Shown here: one piece after another, positions 53,498 to 64,000 of the stretch
Position numbering within the stretch: the first letter of the stretch is position 1
Layout: the number at the start of each line of letters is the position of its first letter
DNA from: Dendrophyllia cribrosa
Lineage: Eukaryota > Cnidaria > Anthozoa > Scleractinia > Dendrophylliidae
Direction: 5' to 3'
NCBI GenBank assembly: GCA_024195265.1
Contig: JAJLRJ010000005.1
Span: 18,904,036 to 18,968,035 of the forward strand
DNA length: 64,000 nt
The notes under the pieces: generated by a model
Seen by the model: the letters and a program-made list of their open reading frames with translations, nothing else
Database searches by the model: none
Told to the model about the DNA's origin: nothing
Position numbers and translations under genes: made by a program

Positions 53498-53648
53498 TAA
53501 ACAATATATTTTGAACCCTCACTCGACCCTCACAGACAGCAGTTTGCAGTCAGTACGAAGCGTTAGATGTTATACTTTGAAAGTTAAACAAGAAAAAACC
53601 CGAGCGTCGACAAACCTGTAAACGTTTAACTAATTACATACATTAAAG
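53498..53648 (+). promoter_or_regulatory. Inferred promoter and 5' non-coding exon of 84-aa gene
   Basis: A TATA-like AATATATTTTG (about 53500) is followed some 30 bp later by TCACAGACAGC, then a non-coding stretch ending at a good donor, TTAAAG/GTAGGT (53648/53649). An acceptor (TTTTATTCGCATTTCCAG, ending 54099) precedes the coding exon. Confidence 0.4.
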
Positions 53649-54127
53649 GTAGGTTAATCAAGCCACATAGTTACTGGCCGTTATAGTTTAATTTTAGTTT
53701 TGAAATTCCATTTGACTGAACTGCACGCAGCAAAATTAAACCTATGGTCATTTATTTGTTTGTTAGCTTCATGGGTTTATTTATGGTTCTGGGAATTTTT
53801 CTTGTTATGTCGCTTAGAATATCATCCAAATTTGTAAAGTTAAATGTCAAGGTAAGGAGCAGTGATTGGTGAATATTATTTCGTAATTTATTTACCGAAG
53901 GAAAATGCTTACCTAGTATTAAATACGCCAACATTGTGTAAACATGACGGAGTTTCTGTACCGATTATTCGTTGGCTTGTTCGCATGATATCCACTGTTG
54001 TAAATTAAAGGTTAAGGCTAAATGTTAATGATTTGCTTCTTATAATGTGTACACAAGACATATTGATCTAAATTCTACGTTTTTTATTCGCATTTCCAGG
54101 ATTGCAAAGTAGACGACATTTTCAGCA

Positions 54128-54382
54128 ATGGATCAAATCAAAGACGTTTTACAAACCATTATAGACGAAGCAGAATCGAAAACAAATCTTTCACTCCAAG
54201 ATATTTTAGAAGAAGTCGCCGATATCTCTGCTACAGTAACTTTTGGACTAACGTCGTTCGTAGCCAAAGCTTTTAGAACGTTTAAGTTGGCTGTCAAAGA
54301 AGAAGAATTGAAAATGCAGTGGCAAGACCAGTTACGAGACAGATGGGGAGCAAATGCACCTGATCTAGATACTTTTATCTAA
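54128..54382 (+). CDS. Small 84-aa helical protein, unrecognised
   Basis: The ATG lies 28 bp after a strong acceptor (54099), and the frame runs 84 codons to TAA. The sequence begins MDQIKDVLQTIIDEAESK and ends RDRWGANAPDLDTFI. It is amphipathic helical, Glu/Asp/Lys-rich, with one moderately hydrophobic segment (ISATVTFGLTSFVAKAF, about residues 33-49), no signal peptide and no cysteines. The intron of about 450 bp, a TATA-like upstream box and AATAAA-type sites at 54820-54845 make a complete gene model. No family is recognised. It could be a lineage-specific gene or a coding exon of a larger transcript. Confidence 0.55.
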   Translation: MDQIKDVLQTIIDEAESKTNLSLQDILEEVADISATVTFGLTSFVAKAFRTFKLAVKEEELKMQWQDQLRDRWGANAPDLDTFI

Positions 54383-54869
54383 CGCACAAACTTGCTTATA
54401 TTTTTATATATATAAAGTGATGAAAATATCTGCTCAATGGTTGCCGGTTGTGGTAGAATCTAAAACAATCAATAATTGCGCGGATGGCTCAAAAACTACT
54501 TTTTTTTTATAAATATTGAAATGTAGCGATCACAGATAAAACATGTAACTAGAAAATATATATCCCAAATATAATATGAAGTCATTTCAAGTGCTCCAGC
54601 TGAGAAATAGCTTATGGTATAATTCGCGTGCAAGGTTGCAAAAAAAGTCATGCGGTTTCAGTGGGAGTAAACGCGTTTACTTACTCACGGTACGCGTGTG
54701 CAATTTATGACGTCTCAATTGGGTACATTTTGAAAGCTTGACAGAATAACATTATGCTGGGAAGCCATTTGTGAATTTACTCTATTACATTAGTTTATGG
54801 AAATGCTGAATATAAAATGACAATAAAAAACAAATAAAATAAAGACTTTTGTTCTGGGTCCATCGTAGC

Positions 54870-55090
54870 TTGATAAGAAATAGAACACAAACCGCGGTGA
54901 TAAACATATTGAACTTATTCATTTTTTATAAAACTTGACGTTTCGTATGCTATATAAGTATAGTTTTCAACACTGTAACGATCACTTTTGAAAATGTATG
55001 TAGTAGCATACGAAACGTCAAGTTTTATTAAAAAATGAATAAGTTCAATATGTTTATAACCGCGGTTTGTGTTCATCTATTTCTTATCAA
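54870..55090. repeat. Foldback sharing the ribozyme-like core, inactive copy
   Basis: Outer arms TTGATAAGAAATAGA and ACACAAACCGCGG with their inverses. The core reads ATCACTT, then TTGAAAA instead of CTGATGA, a 5-bp stem GTATG/CATAC, GAAAC, GTC, AAGT. Three core positions differ from consensus, so cleavage is not expected. It has the same extra T before stem II as at 39246. Confidence 0.7.
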
Positions 55091-55737
55091 ATAAAACAAC
55101 CGCCTAGCCTTAAATTTATCGACAAAGAGCGGAATTAAATTGGCCACTGAAACCAGATTCACCAGCGAGCGGGCATAACATAAGGATCAATGTTATGTTT
55201 ATGTCAATGTTTAATTTCACTTGGTGCAAATTATTATGCTTCCGCTTTGCTAGTGAAAACAATCTTACGCTTATGTCAATGTTCGTTTTCACATCTTCTA
55301 CTTCCGTTTATGCTTATTCTTATGCTTATATTTTTGTCACACGAAAACCGGGCTTTAGCTCTCTGTCCAGAGCGAATCCAAATCCGCATAGGTCCTAAAA
55401 TCCTTCCTTTTTTCTTGACAAAATCTGCGAAAATATATACCCTATTTTTGAGTGGGCAAAACTGGCCCAATTTCAGACCAATAAATTTGGTCAAAATCCA
55501 GACTCTATATTTCAAAACAAAACGCTCCCGAAAAGTATTCCTAGAAAATTTGGTTTTGTCAAGGTAAATTGACCACCGTGAAGAGATTTAAATGATGACA
55601 GTAAAATTGACGGTCGTCAATTGACGTTATCGATTCAGTTTTCGTGCTTCACTCCTCCACTGACGCACGCAGTACCACAGTTTCTTTAAAAAATGACCTC
55701 TTTATTTCCTTTCTAGCCTACGTGCAGCTGTCGTATA

Positions 55738-55913
55738 CAGCTATTTCAATTAACGTTGTCGGATGAAAAAAGCTCAAAGCCAAGACCGCAAGGTAGTATG
55801 GGATTTATATGCGTAAATTCACCACAATTGCTATTAACAACTATCCACACTACCTTGCGGTCTTGGCTTGTAGGCTTTGAGCTTTCATCCGACAACGTTG
55901 ATTGAAATAGCTG
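55738..55913. mobile_element. Foldback MITE with TA target site
   Basis: A 176-bp near-perfect hairpin. Ends CAGCTATTTCAATTAACGTT and GATTGAAATAGCTG are flanked by TA (55736-55737, 55914-55915). Inner arms contain CAAGACCGCAAGGTAGT and its inverse. Confidence 0.85.
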
Positions 55914-55915
55914 TA

Positions 55916-57100
55916 TCATTGCACACATTTTAGACATCCTACTGATGAACAGTTACGAAATTCAGATATATTTAGAAGTCACATTTATTTGAAGTCTGTC
56001 CCCTTTGAATCCCCTCAAGGAATAGGTGTCTGTGCGCAGTCATCTCCCCCCTTCCTTAGTTGAAACATGCGACAAGTAAAATTGTGGTCAATTAACAAAA
56101 TGTGCTGTGGCGTTGTTTTCACTGGTTGAAGTGAAGACTCCTAAGTTGTGACGTATGAACAGACACGGAAACATGACGTCACATTCATAGAGGACACAAA
56201 CTTTTCGTAAGCTTCATTAACAAGCAGGTCATTCTTTTGTCTCCATAATCCTTTCAGTCATATCTTTGCCGGTGCATGAAACCTGAACGAGAATAATAAA
56301 AAAGTCCGATTTGCATGCAATTTTATCAGTTTACAGCTTAATTATTGAAGCATAGAAACCTTAGTTACTGCGCATGTCAATGGAACGCGAACTCATCAAC
56401 CAACACTTTCGTTTTTCGGAAACACCAATGGTTGACGCAAAATGGTCAAACGGTCGACACGTAATTTGTGGGTGGCATGTTATTAGTGGATTTCGAGCCA
56501 TTGCGTCAGTTTTTGTTTTCAGGGGTCCAATTCTTGGTTTTCACATGACGTCATAAAAATTTAAAAATCTAAAGTATACGTCGTACAAAGCTGTTTCTAA
56601 CATGGTATGTGGATACAAGTGTTATAATCTTTCACAAAAAGTTTCAGGTTTTAACGATGTTTTGCTTCCGATTTACAAAGGTTTTAAATGTGTCACGCAA
56701 TGCGTCACGCTATTTCAGATAAGCCGCGAAAATAAACAAAATTGAATCAGCTGAAAGTTATTGTTTGCATTATAAGTGCTTATAAACCGAGTTAATGGAG
56801 CTTATAGCAAATACAATATTTTTGGATGTGATTTTTGGTGTAATTAAGACTTTGAATTTTTGGCCGCCATCTTTGTGCCCCTGAGTGGGGCATAAAGATG
56901 GCCGCTCCATACATTTCTTACTAAAAATATCTAATACTCGTTCGCCTATAACTCTTGAACGAAATGCTTTTGCGCTTCAAAATTTGGCCAAGATGTGTAG
57001 TTTTAAACTCTCTACAATTCCATAAACATTTTGGATTCGAAATCTATTTTTTAATGCTTCTGAATTTTGATATGACGTAAGTGAAAGCCAAGAATATTTC
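55916..57100. other. No gene seen
   Basis: AT-rich. An inverted pair GGCCGCCATCTTTGTGCC and AAGATGGCCGC near 56865-56910 is the only structure noted. Confidence 0.45.
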
Positions 57101-57105
57101 CTCCA

Positions 57106-57237
57106 AGGTGCGGGATTGCAGAAAATTGGAATATAATAATTCGCATTTCATTGAATAAGAATAGAGCTCATTGTCTCAATGCCTCGTTCTAAAAAGAATT
57201 GAAAAGAATAGAACCAATTTTCCGCAATCCCGCACCT
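57106..57237. repeat. Foldback, AGGTGCGGGATTGC arms
   Basis: AGGTGCGGGATTGCAGAAAA and TTTTCCGCAATCCCGCACCT are inverses with one mismatch around a 92-bp loop. Probably a small MITE. Confidence 0.7.
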
Positions 57238-57264
57238 CACTCAATATTTGTCGCCATAATCCAC

Positions 57265-57500
57265 CGTAGGAAAAAAGATGGCGGCTGTTCATTTTACCAC
57301 AATACCTTGCGGACCTAACACAGCACATAAGGCACAAAGAAAGCCAATTTTTTACAATATTTGTTCCAGTACTAAGGACAATGTGTAGACTAGGTTTGAA
57401 GATTTTATAACTTTTCTTTACATTTTTATGAACGTTGTTAAGGTTTTTATGCGCTAAGAATTATGGGTAAATGTACCAGTCGCCATCTTTTTTCCTACCG
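57265..57500. repeat. Foldback, TAGGAAAAAAGATGGCG arms
   Basis: CGTAGGAAAAAAGATGGCG and CGCCATCTTTTTTCCTACCG are inverted, 236 bp apart end to end. No gene inside. Confidence 0.65.
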
Positions 57501-57791
57501 AGGATTGTGATTGACGACAGTGTACGAACGTAAACCTATTTTAGTTGGGCTTCAAACTTCAGAGTTCGCGTGTTATTGAAAGGCGCTGTGAATAGCAAAA
57601 CAAATTGATTTTCATTGTAAATGCTTATTCTATACAGCACACTGGGTATTATAGGATCAACTGATCCTTTAATTTAGTAAGCTACCGTCGAAGCGTTACG
57701 GGAAAAAAGTGACCTGACAGCGATGTTGTTTTACTGATGGCAGTGTCTAAATTGATGCAGAACTAGAAAACTTTTGTTATCTCTCTAATAA

Positions 57792-58103
57792 ATGGCAACA
57801 AATGCAGACAATTCAATGAACCAATCGAGATATGTCCAGGATTGCACGCAATCGCAAAAAAATAGCGAGAATACCTTTTTACGTTACTTTGAGTACGAAA
57901 TAACGAATACAACAAAGAAAGTATCAAACAAAGAAGGAAACAGTCCCCACAAACCTAACACAAGTAGCGAAGAAAATAACCGAGAAGCTTGTTACCAGCA
58001 GAAAGAACTACCAAACCAAGAAGGAATGAGCCCCAAAAATCTAACAAAAATAACGAATATAACAGAAGTAATAGGCTTGTCACCAATAACAACGGAATTG
58101 TAA
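57792..58103 (+). CDS. Possible 103-aa hydrophilic protein, doubtful
   Basis: A frame from ATG 57792 with an internal two-fold repeat (NKEGNSPHKPN and NQEGMSPKNLT), rich in Asn, Glu, Lys and Ser, with no membrane or enzyme motif. An ATAAAATAAAAAAAG stretch at 58280 could act as a polyadenylation region. The internal repeat argues for some past constraint or duplication, but coding status is unproven. Confidence 0.25.
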   Translation: MATNADNSMNQSRYVQDCTQSQKNSENTFLRYFEYEITNTTKKVSNKEGNSPHKPNTSSEENNREACYQQKELPNQEGMSPKNLTKITNITEVIGLSPITTEL

Positions 58104-58315
58104 ATTGAAATGTTGAATGTAAACAACGTGCTGTACGTACTATGCGCATGCGTAAGGTACTGACCAGGCCGCGGGGTAGGTGTTCGAGTGTGTCACTTGC
58201 TTTTTTCGTATTTTTACGTACTGTACCTCGTTTCTTGTGTGTATGTAATATTTAACTGTGTCAGAAATTTATGAATATGATATAAAATAAAAAAAGAGAC
58301 AAGCCTTGAAATTTA

Positions 58316-61300
58316 CAGTCGCCCCTCCATAATCCGGAACCAAAGCCGGGACAGACTAAAGTGTCCGTATTATAGAGAGATTACAGGGAGAGGTAGCGAT
58401 CGTATGGTTTTTAGTATCATTGGGACCAGGTGAACTGTCCGTAATAGAGAGGGTGTCCGTAATAGAAAGTTGTTTGTAATAGAGAGGTGTCCGTAATACA
58501 GAGGTGTCCGTAATAGAGAGGTGTCCGTAATAAAGAGGTGTCCGTAATATAGAGGTGTCCGTAATACAGAGGTGTCCGCAATACAGAGGTGTCCGTAATA
58601 AAGAGGTGTCCGTAATACAGAGGTGTCTGTAATAGAGGTGTCCGTAATAGACAGGTGTCCGTAAGAGAGTGGTGTCTGTAATAGACAGGTGTCCGTAATA
58701 GAAAAGAGTCCGTAATAAAGAGATGTCCGTAATAAAGAAGTGTCCGTAATAGAGAGCTGCCGTAATACAGAGTTGTCCGTAATAAAGAGGTGTCCGTAAT
58801 AGAGAAGTGTCCGCAATAGACAGGTGTTCGTCATAGAGAGATGTCCGTAATGGAGACGTGTCCGTAGTAGAGTGGTTTCCTTAATAAAGAGATGTCCGTA
58901 CTAGAGTGGTTTCCTTAATAAAGAGATGTCCGTACTAGAGTGGTTTCCTTAATAGAGAGATGTCCGTAATAGAGTGGTTTCCTTAATAGAGAGGTGTTCG
59001 TAATAGAGAGGTGTCCGTAATTGAGAGGTGTCCGTAAAAATAGATAGGTGTCCGTAATAATAGACAGGTGTCCGTAAAAATAGATAGGTGTCCGTAATAG
59101 AGAGGTGTCCGTAATTGAGAGGTGTCCGTAAAAATAGATAGGTGTCCGTAATAATAGATAGGTGTCCGTAATAATAGATAGGTGTCGGTAATAATAGACA
59201 GGTGTTCGCAATAATAGATAGGTGTCCGTAATAATAGATAGGTGTCCGTAATAATAGACAGGTGTCCGTAATAATAGATAGGCGTCCGTAATAATAGATA
59301 GGTGTCCGTAATAATAGATAGGTGTCCGTAATAATAGACAGATGTTCGTAATAATAGACAGGTGTCCGTAATAGATAGGTGTCCGTTATAATAGATAGGT
59401 GTTCGTAATAATAGATAGGTGTTCGTAATAATAGATAGGTGTCCGTTATAATAGATAGGTGTCCGTAATAATAGACAGGTGTCCGTAATAATAGATAGGT
59501 GTCCGTAATAATAGATAGGTGTTCGTAATAATAGATAGGTGTCCGTAATAATAGATAGGTGTCCGTTATAATAGATAGGTGTTCGTAATAATAGATAGGT
59601 GTCCCTAACAATAGATAGGTGTTCGTAATAACAGATAGGTGTCCGTTATAATAGATAGGTGTTCGTAATAATAGATAGGTGTTCGTAATAATAGACAGGT
59701 GTCCGTAATAATAGACAGGTGTCCGTAATAGTAGACAGGTGTCCGTAATAATAGACAGGTGTCCGTAATAATAGACAGGTGTCCGTTATAATAGATAGGT
59801 GTCCGTAATAATAGATAGGTGTTCGTAATAGTAGACAGGTGTCCGTAATAATAGATAGGTGTCCGTAATAATAGATAGGTGTCCGTTATAATAGATAGGT
59901 GTCCGTTATAATAGATAGGTGTCCGTAATAATAGATAGGTGTCCGTAATAATAGACAGGTGTCCGTAATAATAGATAGGTGTCCGTAATAATAGATAGGT
60001 GTCCGTTATAATAGATAGGTGTTCGTAATAAAAGATAGGTGTTCGTAATAATAGATAGGTGTCCGTAATAATAGATAGGTGTCCGTAATAATAGACAGGT
60101 GTCCGTAATAATAGATAGACGTCCGTAATAACAGATAGGTGTCCGTAATAATAGATAGGTTTCCGTAAAAAAAGATAGGTGTCCGTAATAATAGATAAGT
60201 GTTCGTAATAATAGACAAGTGTCCGTAATAGATAGGTGTCCGTTATAATAGATAGGTGTTCGTAATAATAGATAGGTGTTCGTAATAATAGATAGGTGTC
60301 CGTTATAATGGATAGGTGTCCGTAATAATAGACAGGTGTTCGTAATAATAGATAGGTGTCCGTTATAATAGATAGGTGTCCGTAATAATAGACAGGTGTC
60401 CGTTATCATAGATAGGTGTTCGTTATAATAGATAGGTGTCCGTAATAATAGATAGGTGTCCGTTATAATAGATAGGTGTTCGTAATAATAGATAGGTGTC
60501 CGTAATAATAGACAGGTGTTCGTAATAATGGACAGTTGTCCGTAATAATAGATAGGTGTCCGTAATAATAGATAGGTGTCCGTAATAATAGATAGGTGTT
60601 CGTAATAATAGATAGGTGTCCGTAATAATAGACAGGTGTTCGTAATAATAGATAGGTTTTCGTAATATTAGATAGGTGTCCGTAATAATAGATAGGTGTC
60701 CGTAATAATAGATAGGTGTCCGTAATAATAGACAGGTGTCCGTAATAATAGATAGGTGTCCGTAATAATAGATAGGTGTCCGTAATAATAGATAGATGTC
60801 CGTAATAATAGACAGGTGTCCGCAAAAATATGTAGGTGTCCGTAATAATAGATAGGTGTCCGTAATAATAGATAGGTGTCCGTAATAATAGACAGGTGTC
60901 CGTAATAATAGACAGGTGTCCGTAATAATAGATAGGTGTTCGTAATAATAAATAGGTGTCCGTTATAATAGACAGGTGTTCATAATAATAGATAGGTGTT
61001 CGTAATAATAGACAGGTGTTCGTAATAATAGATAGGTGTTCGTAATAATAAATAGGTGTCCGTTATAATAGACAGGTGTCCGTTATAATAGATAGGTGTT
61101 CGTAATAGAGAGGTGTCCGTAATAGAGAGGTTTCTGCCATAGATAGGTGTCCGTAATTGACAGGTGTCCGTAATAGACAGGTGTCCGTAATAGACAGGTG
61201 TCCGTAATAGACAGGTGTCCGTAATAGAGAGGTTTCTGCCATAGATAGGTGTCCGTAATTGAGAGGTGTCCGTAATAGACAGGTGTCCGTAATAGATAGG

Positions 61301-63679
61301 TGTCCGTAATTGACAGGTGTCCGTAATAGATAGGTATCCGTAATAGAGAGGTGTCCGTAATAGACAGGTGTCCGTAATAAATAGGTGTCCGTAATAGAGA
61401 GGTGTCCGTAATAGAGAGGTGTCCGTAATAGATAGGTGTCCGTAATAGATAGGTGTCCGTAATAGATAGGTGTCCGTAATAGATAGGTATCCGTAATAGA
61501 GAGGTGTCCGTAATAGACAGGTGTCCGTAATAAATAGGTGTCCGTAATAGAGAGGTGTCCGTAATAGAGAGGTGTCCGTAATAGACAGGTGTCCGTAATA
61601 GAGAGGTGTCCGTAATAGATAGGTGTCCGTAATAGATAGGTGTCCGTAATAGAGAGGTGTCCGTAATAGAGAGGTGTCCGTAATAGATAGGTGTCCGTAA
61701 TAGATAGGTGTCCGTAATAGAGAGGTGTCCGTAATAGAGAGGTGTCCGTAATAGATAGGTGTCCGTAATAGAGAGGTGTCCGTAATAGATAGGTGTCCGT
61801 AATAGAGAGGTGTCCGTAATAGAGAGGTGTCCGTAATAGATAGGTGTCCGTAATAGATAGGTGTCCGTAATAATAGATGGGTGTCCGTAATAGAGAGGTG
61901 TCCGTAATAGATAGGTGTCCGTAATAGATAGGTGTCCGTAATAGATAGGTGTCCGTAATAGACAGGTGTCCGTAATAGACAGGTGTCCGTAATAGATAGG
62001 TGTCCGTAATAGAGAGGTTTCTGCCATAGATAGGTGTCCGTAATTGACAGGTGTCCGTAATAGACAGGTGTCCGTAATTGACAGGTGTCCGTAATAGACA
62101 GGTGTCCGTAATAGATAGGTATCCGTAATAGAGAGGTGTCCGTAATAGACAGGTGTCCGTAATAAATAGGTGTCCGTAATAGAGAGGTGTCCGTAATAGA
62201 GAGGTGTCCGTAATAGATAGGTGTCCGTAATAGATAGGTGTCCGTAATAGATAGGTGTCCGTAATAGAGAGGTGTCCGTAATAGATAGGTGTCCGTAATA
62301 GAGAGGTGTCCGTAATAGATAGGTGTCCGTAATAGAGAGGTGTCCGTAATAGAGAGGTGTCCGTAATAGATAGGTGTCCGTAATAGATAGGTGTCCGTAA
62401 TAATAGATGGGTGTCCGTAATAGAGAGGTGTCCGTAATAGATAGGTGTCCGTAATAGATAGGTGTCCGTAATAGATAGGTGTCCGTAATAGACAGGTGTC
62501 CGTAATAGACAGGTGTCCGTAATAGATAGGTGTCCGTAATAGAGAGGTTTCTGCCATAGATAGGTGTCCGTAATTGACAGGTGTCCGTAATAGACAGGTG
62601 TCCGTAATTGACAGGTGTCCGTAATAGACAGGTGTCCGTAATAGATAGGTATCCGTAATAGAGAGGTGTCCGTAATAGACAGGTGTCCGTAATAAATAGG
62701 TGTCCGTAATAGAGAGGTGTCCGTAATAGAGAGGTGTCCGTAATAGATAGGTGTCCGTAATAGATAGGTGTCCGTAATAGATAGGTGTCCGTAATAGAGA
62801 GGTGTCCGTAATAGATAGGTGTCCGTAATAGATAGGTGTCCGTAATAGAGAGGTGTCCGTAATAGAGAGGTGTCCGTAATAGATAGGTGTCCGAAATAGA
62901 GAGGTGTCCGTAATAATAGATAGGTGTCCGTAATAGAGAGGTGTCCATATTAGAGAGGTGTCCGTAATAGAGAGGTGTCCGTAATAGAGAGGTGTCCGTA
63001 ATAGAGAGGTGTCCGTAATAGATAGGTGTCCGTAATAGATAGGTGTCCGTAATAATAGATGGGTGTCCGTAATAGAGAGGTGTCCGTAATAGATAGGTGT
63101 CCGTAATAGATAGGTGTCCGTAATAGATAGGTGTCCGTAATAGACAGGTGTCCGTAATAGAGAGGTGTCCGTAATAGATAGGTGTCCGTAATAGAGAGGT
63201 TTCTGCCATAGATAGGTGTCCGTAATTGACAGGTGTCCGTAATAGACAGGTGTCCGTAATTGACAGGTGTCCGTAATAGACAGGTGTCCGTAATAGACAG
63301 GTGTCCGTAATTGACAGGTGTCCGTAATAGACAGGTGTCCGTAATAGACAGGTGTCCGTAATAGAGATGTGTTTGTAATAGACAGGTGTCCGTAATAGAT
63401 AGGTGTCCGTAATAGATAGGTGTCCGTAATAGAGATGTGTTTGTAATAGAGAGCTAGATGTCCGTAATAGAGAGGTGTCTGTAATAGTGAGGTGTTTGTA
63501 ATAGAGAGATGTCCGTAATAGAGAGGTGTCCGCAATACAGGTGTCCGTAATAGACAGGTATCCGTAATAGAGCGGTGTCCGTAATAGACAGTTGTCCGTA
63601 ATAGACAGGTGTCTGTAATTGAGAGTGTCCGTAGTGGAGATGTCTCCGAGAGAGATGTTTGCAAGAAGAGGTTCGACTG
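58316..63679. repeat. 5.36-kb satellite inside a Tigger-like MITE
   Basis: Left end CAGTCGCCCCTCC and right end AGAGGTTCGACTG, flanked by TA (58314-58315, 63680-63681), are the termini of the MITE family seen at 11672-12277. Everything between is tandem copies of the subterminal motif. 17-bp units (GGTGTCCGTAATAGAGA/GATA) fill 58440-59030 and 61100-63600. 20-bp units with an extra AAT (GGTGTCCGTAATAATAGATA) fill about 59030-61100. A variant marker, GGTTTCTGCCATAGATAG, recurs at 61134, 61236, 62021, 62551 and 63203, showing higher-order repeats of about 530-785 bp. Confidence 0.92.
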
Positions 63680-63681
63680 TA

Positions 63682-64000
63682 GATGGACTAGTTCTCACAA
63701 TTGCAATCAGTTTCTTTGGATTTTATGTTACTTTTAAAAATCCATGTGGCCTCTTTTCCGATAAATGTCAACTGTCTTATTAAATTTCGCTGAGGTATAT
63801 ATTATATTTTTTAGCTGATGAGCACTTTGCGTGGGACGCGAGAATAAGTGTCTTGAGCTGCAGCTGACAAGGGTGGAAATGCGCTTGCACCTTGCACCTA
63901 AAACAGAATCCTTACAAAAATTTCGAGAAAGGAACAGACTATTTCAAGAGAAACAGGAAGTTGGTGCTATTTTACGTAGTTGACTCTTCACGTTTAATAA
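63682..64000. other. No gene seen
   Basis: Unique-looking AT-rich flank of the satellite to the window edge. Confidence 0.4.

Noticed and set aside
55176..55345. Possible relative of the 18120 MITE (GCTTATGCTTATG units, GAAAACCGGGCTTTAG)
   Set aside because: No matching left end or target duplication could be defined.
58316..63679. Regularly spaced short repeats suggesting a CRISPR-like array
   Set aside because: Units are directly adjacent with no unique spacers, the context is animal DNA and the ends are those of a MITE.
60980..63698. Overlapping - strand frames of 894 and 871 aa (TDTYLLRTP-type repeats), and similar frames at 58370-60825
   Set aside because: They are translations of 17- and 20-bp tandem satellite units. 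Several frames are open at once because the unit lacks stops. No gene.

Overview
The window looks like nuclear DNA of an early-branching animal, most likely an anthozoan cnidarian such as a stony coral or sea anemone. It is AT-rich, genes have introns, a class A G-protein-coupled receptor is split over several exons, and the rest is dense with mobile elements typical of cnidarian genomes (Polinton/adintovirus-like DNA, Penelope-like retroelement remains, THAP-type transposon remains, many foldback MITEs). The species cannot be fixed from the sequence alone.

Region 1 (1-11290) is one end of a Polinton/adintovirus-like element, cut off by the left edge of the window. It is compact, intronless and every frame is open. 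On the + strand: an A32-type packaging ATPase, a phage-tail-fibre-like protein, a small protein with a glycine-rich hydrophobic hairpin, and a full-length protein-primed-type family B DNA polymerase. On the - strand: a partial PPxY-containing protein at the edge, a triple helix-turn-helix (HTH) protein, a 99-aa protein, a 217-aa protein with an acidic tail, a 91-aa protein and a double HTH protein. A 1-kb array of perfect palindromes lies upstream of the triple HTH gene and is a good candidate for an operator or origin array. A hairpin fills the gap between convergent genes. Capsid, protease and integrase genes are not in the window and would have to lie to the left.

Region 2 (11.3-24 kb): a 376-bp inverted-repeat element, a Tigger/pogo-like MITE, further MITEs, then three - strand exons of a neuropeptide-type GPCR (TM2 to the C-terminus). 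A 4.9-kb near-perfect palindrome starts 34 bp from the end of the most upstream visible GPCR exon. Each of its arms carries a truncated tRNA-like sequence, an identical 92-aa frame and minisatellites.

Region 3 (24-41.2 kb): layered transposon debris with readable target-site duplications (8-bp, TTAA, TAA, TA, AT). It includes a deletion derivative of a two-gene THAP element, a LINE reverse-transcriptase relic, a Penelope-like GIY-YIG relic and two hammerhead-ribozyme-like motifs.

Region 4 (41.2-58.3 kb): two decayed copies of multicopy cnidarian genes, a 9-bp-TSD MITE, a 4.07-kb TA-flanked element nested in a MITE, a small spliced gene for an 84-aa protein, and more foldbacks.

Region 5 (58.3-63.7 kb): a 5.36-kb satellite that is itself a Tigger-like MITE. 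It has intact TA-flanked ends, and its own subterminal motif has been amplified hundreds of times.
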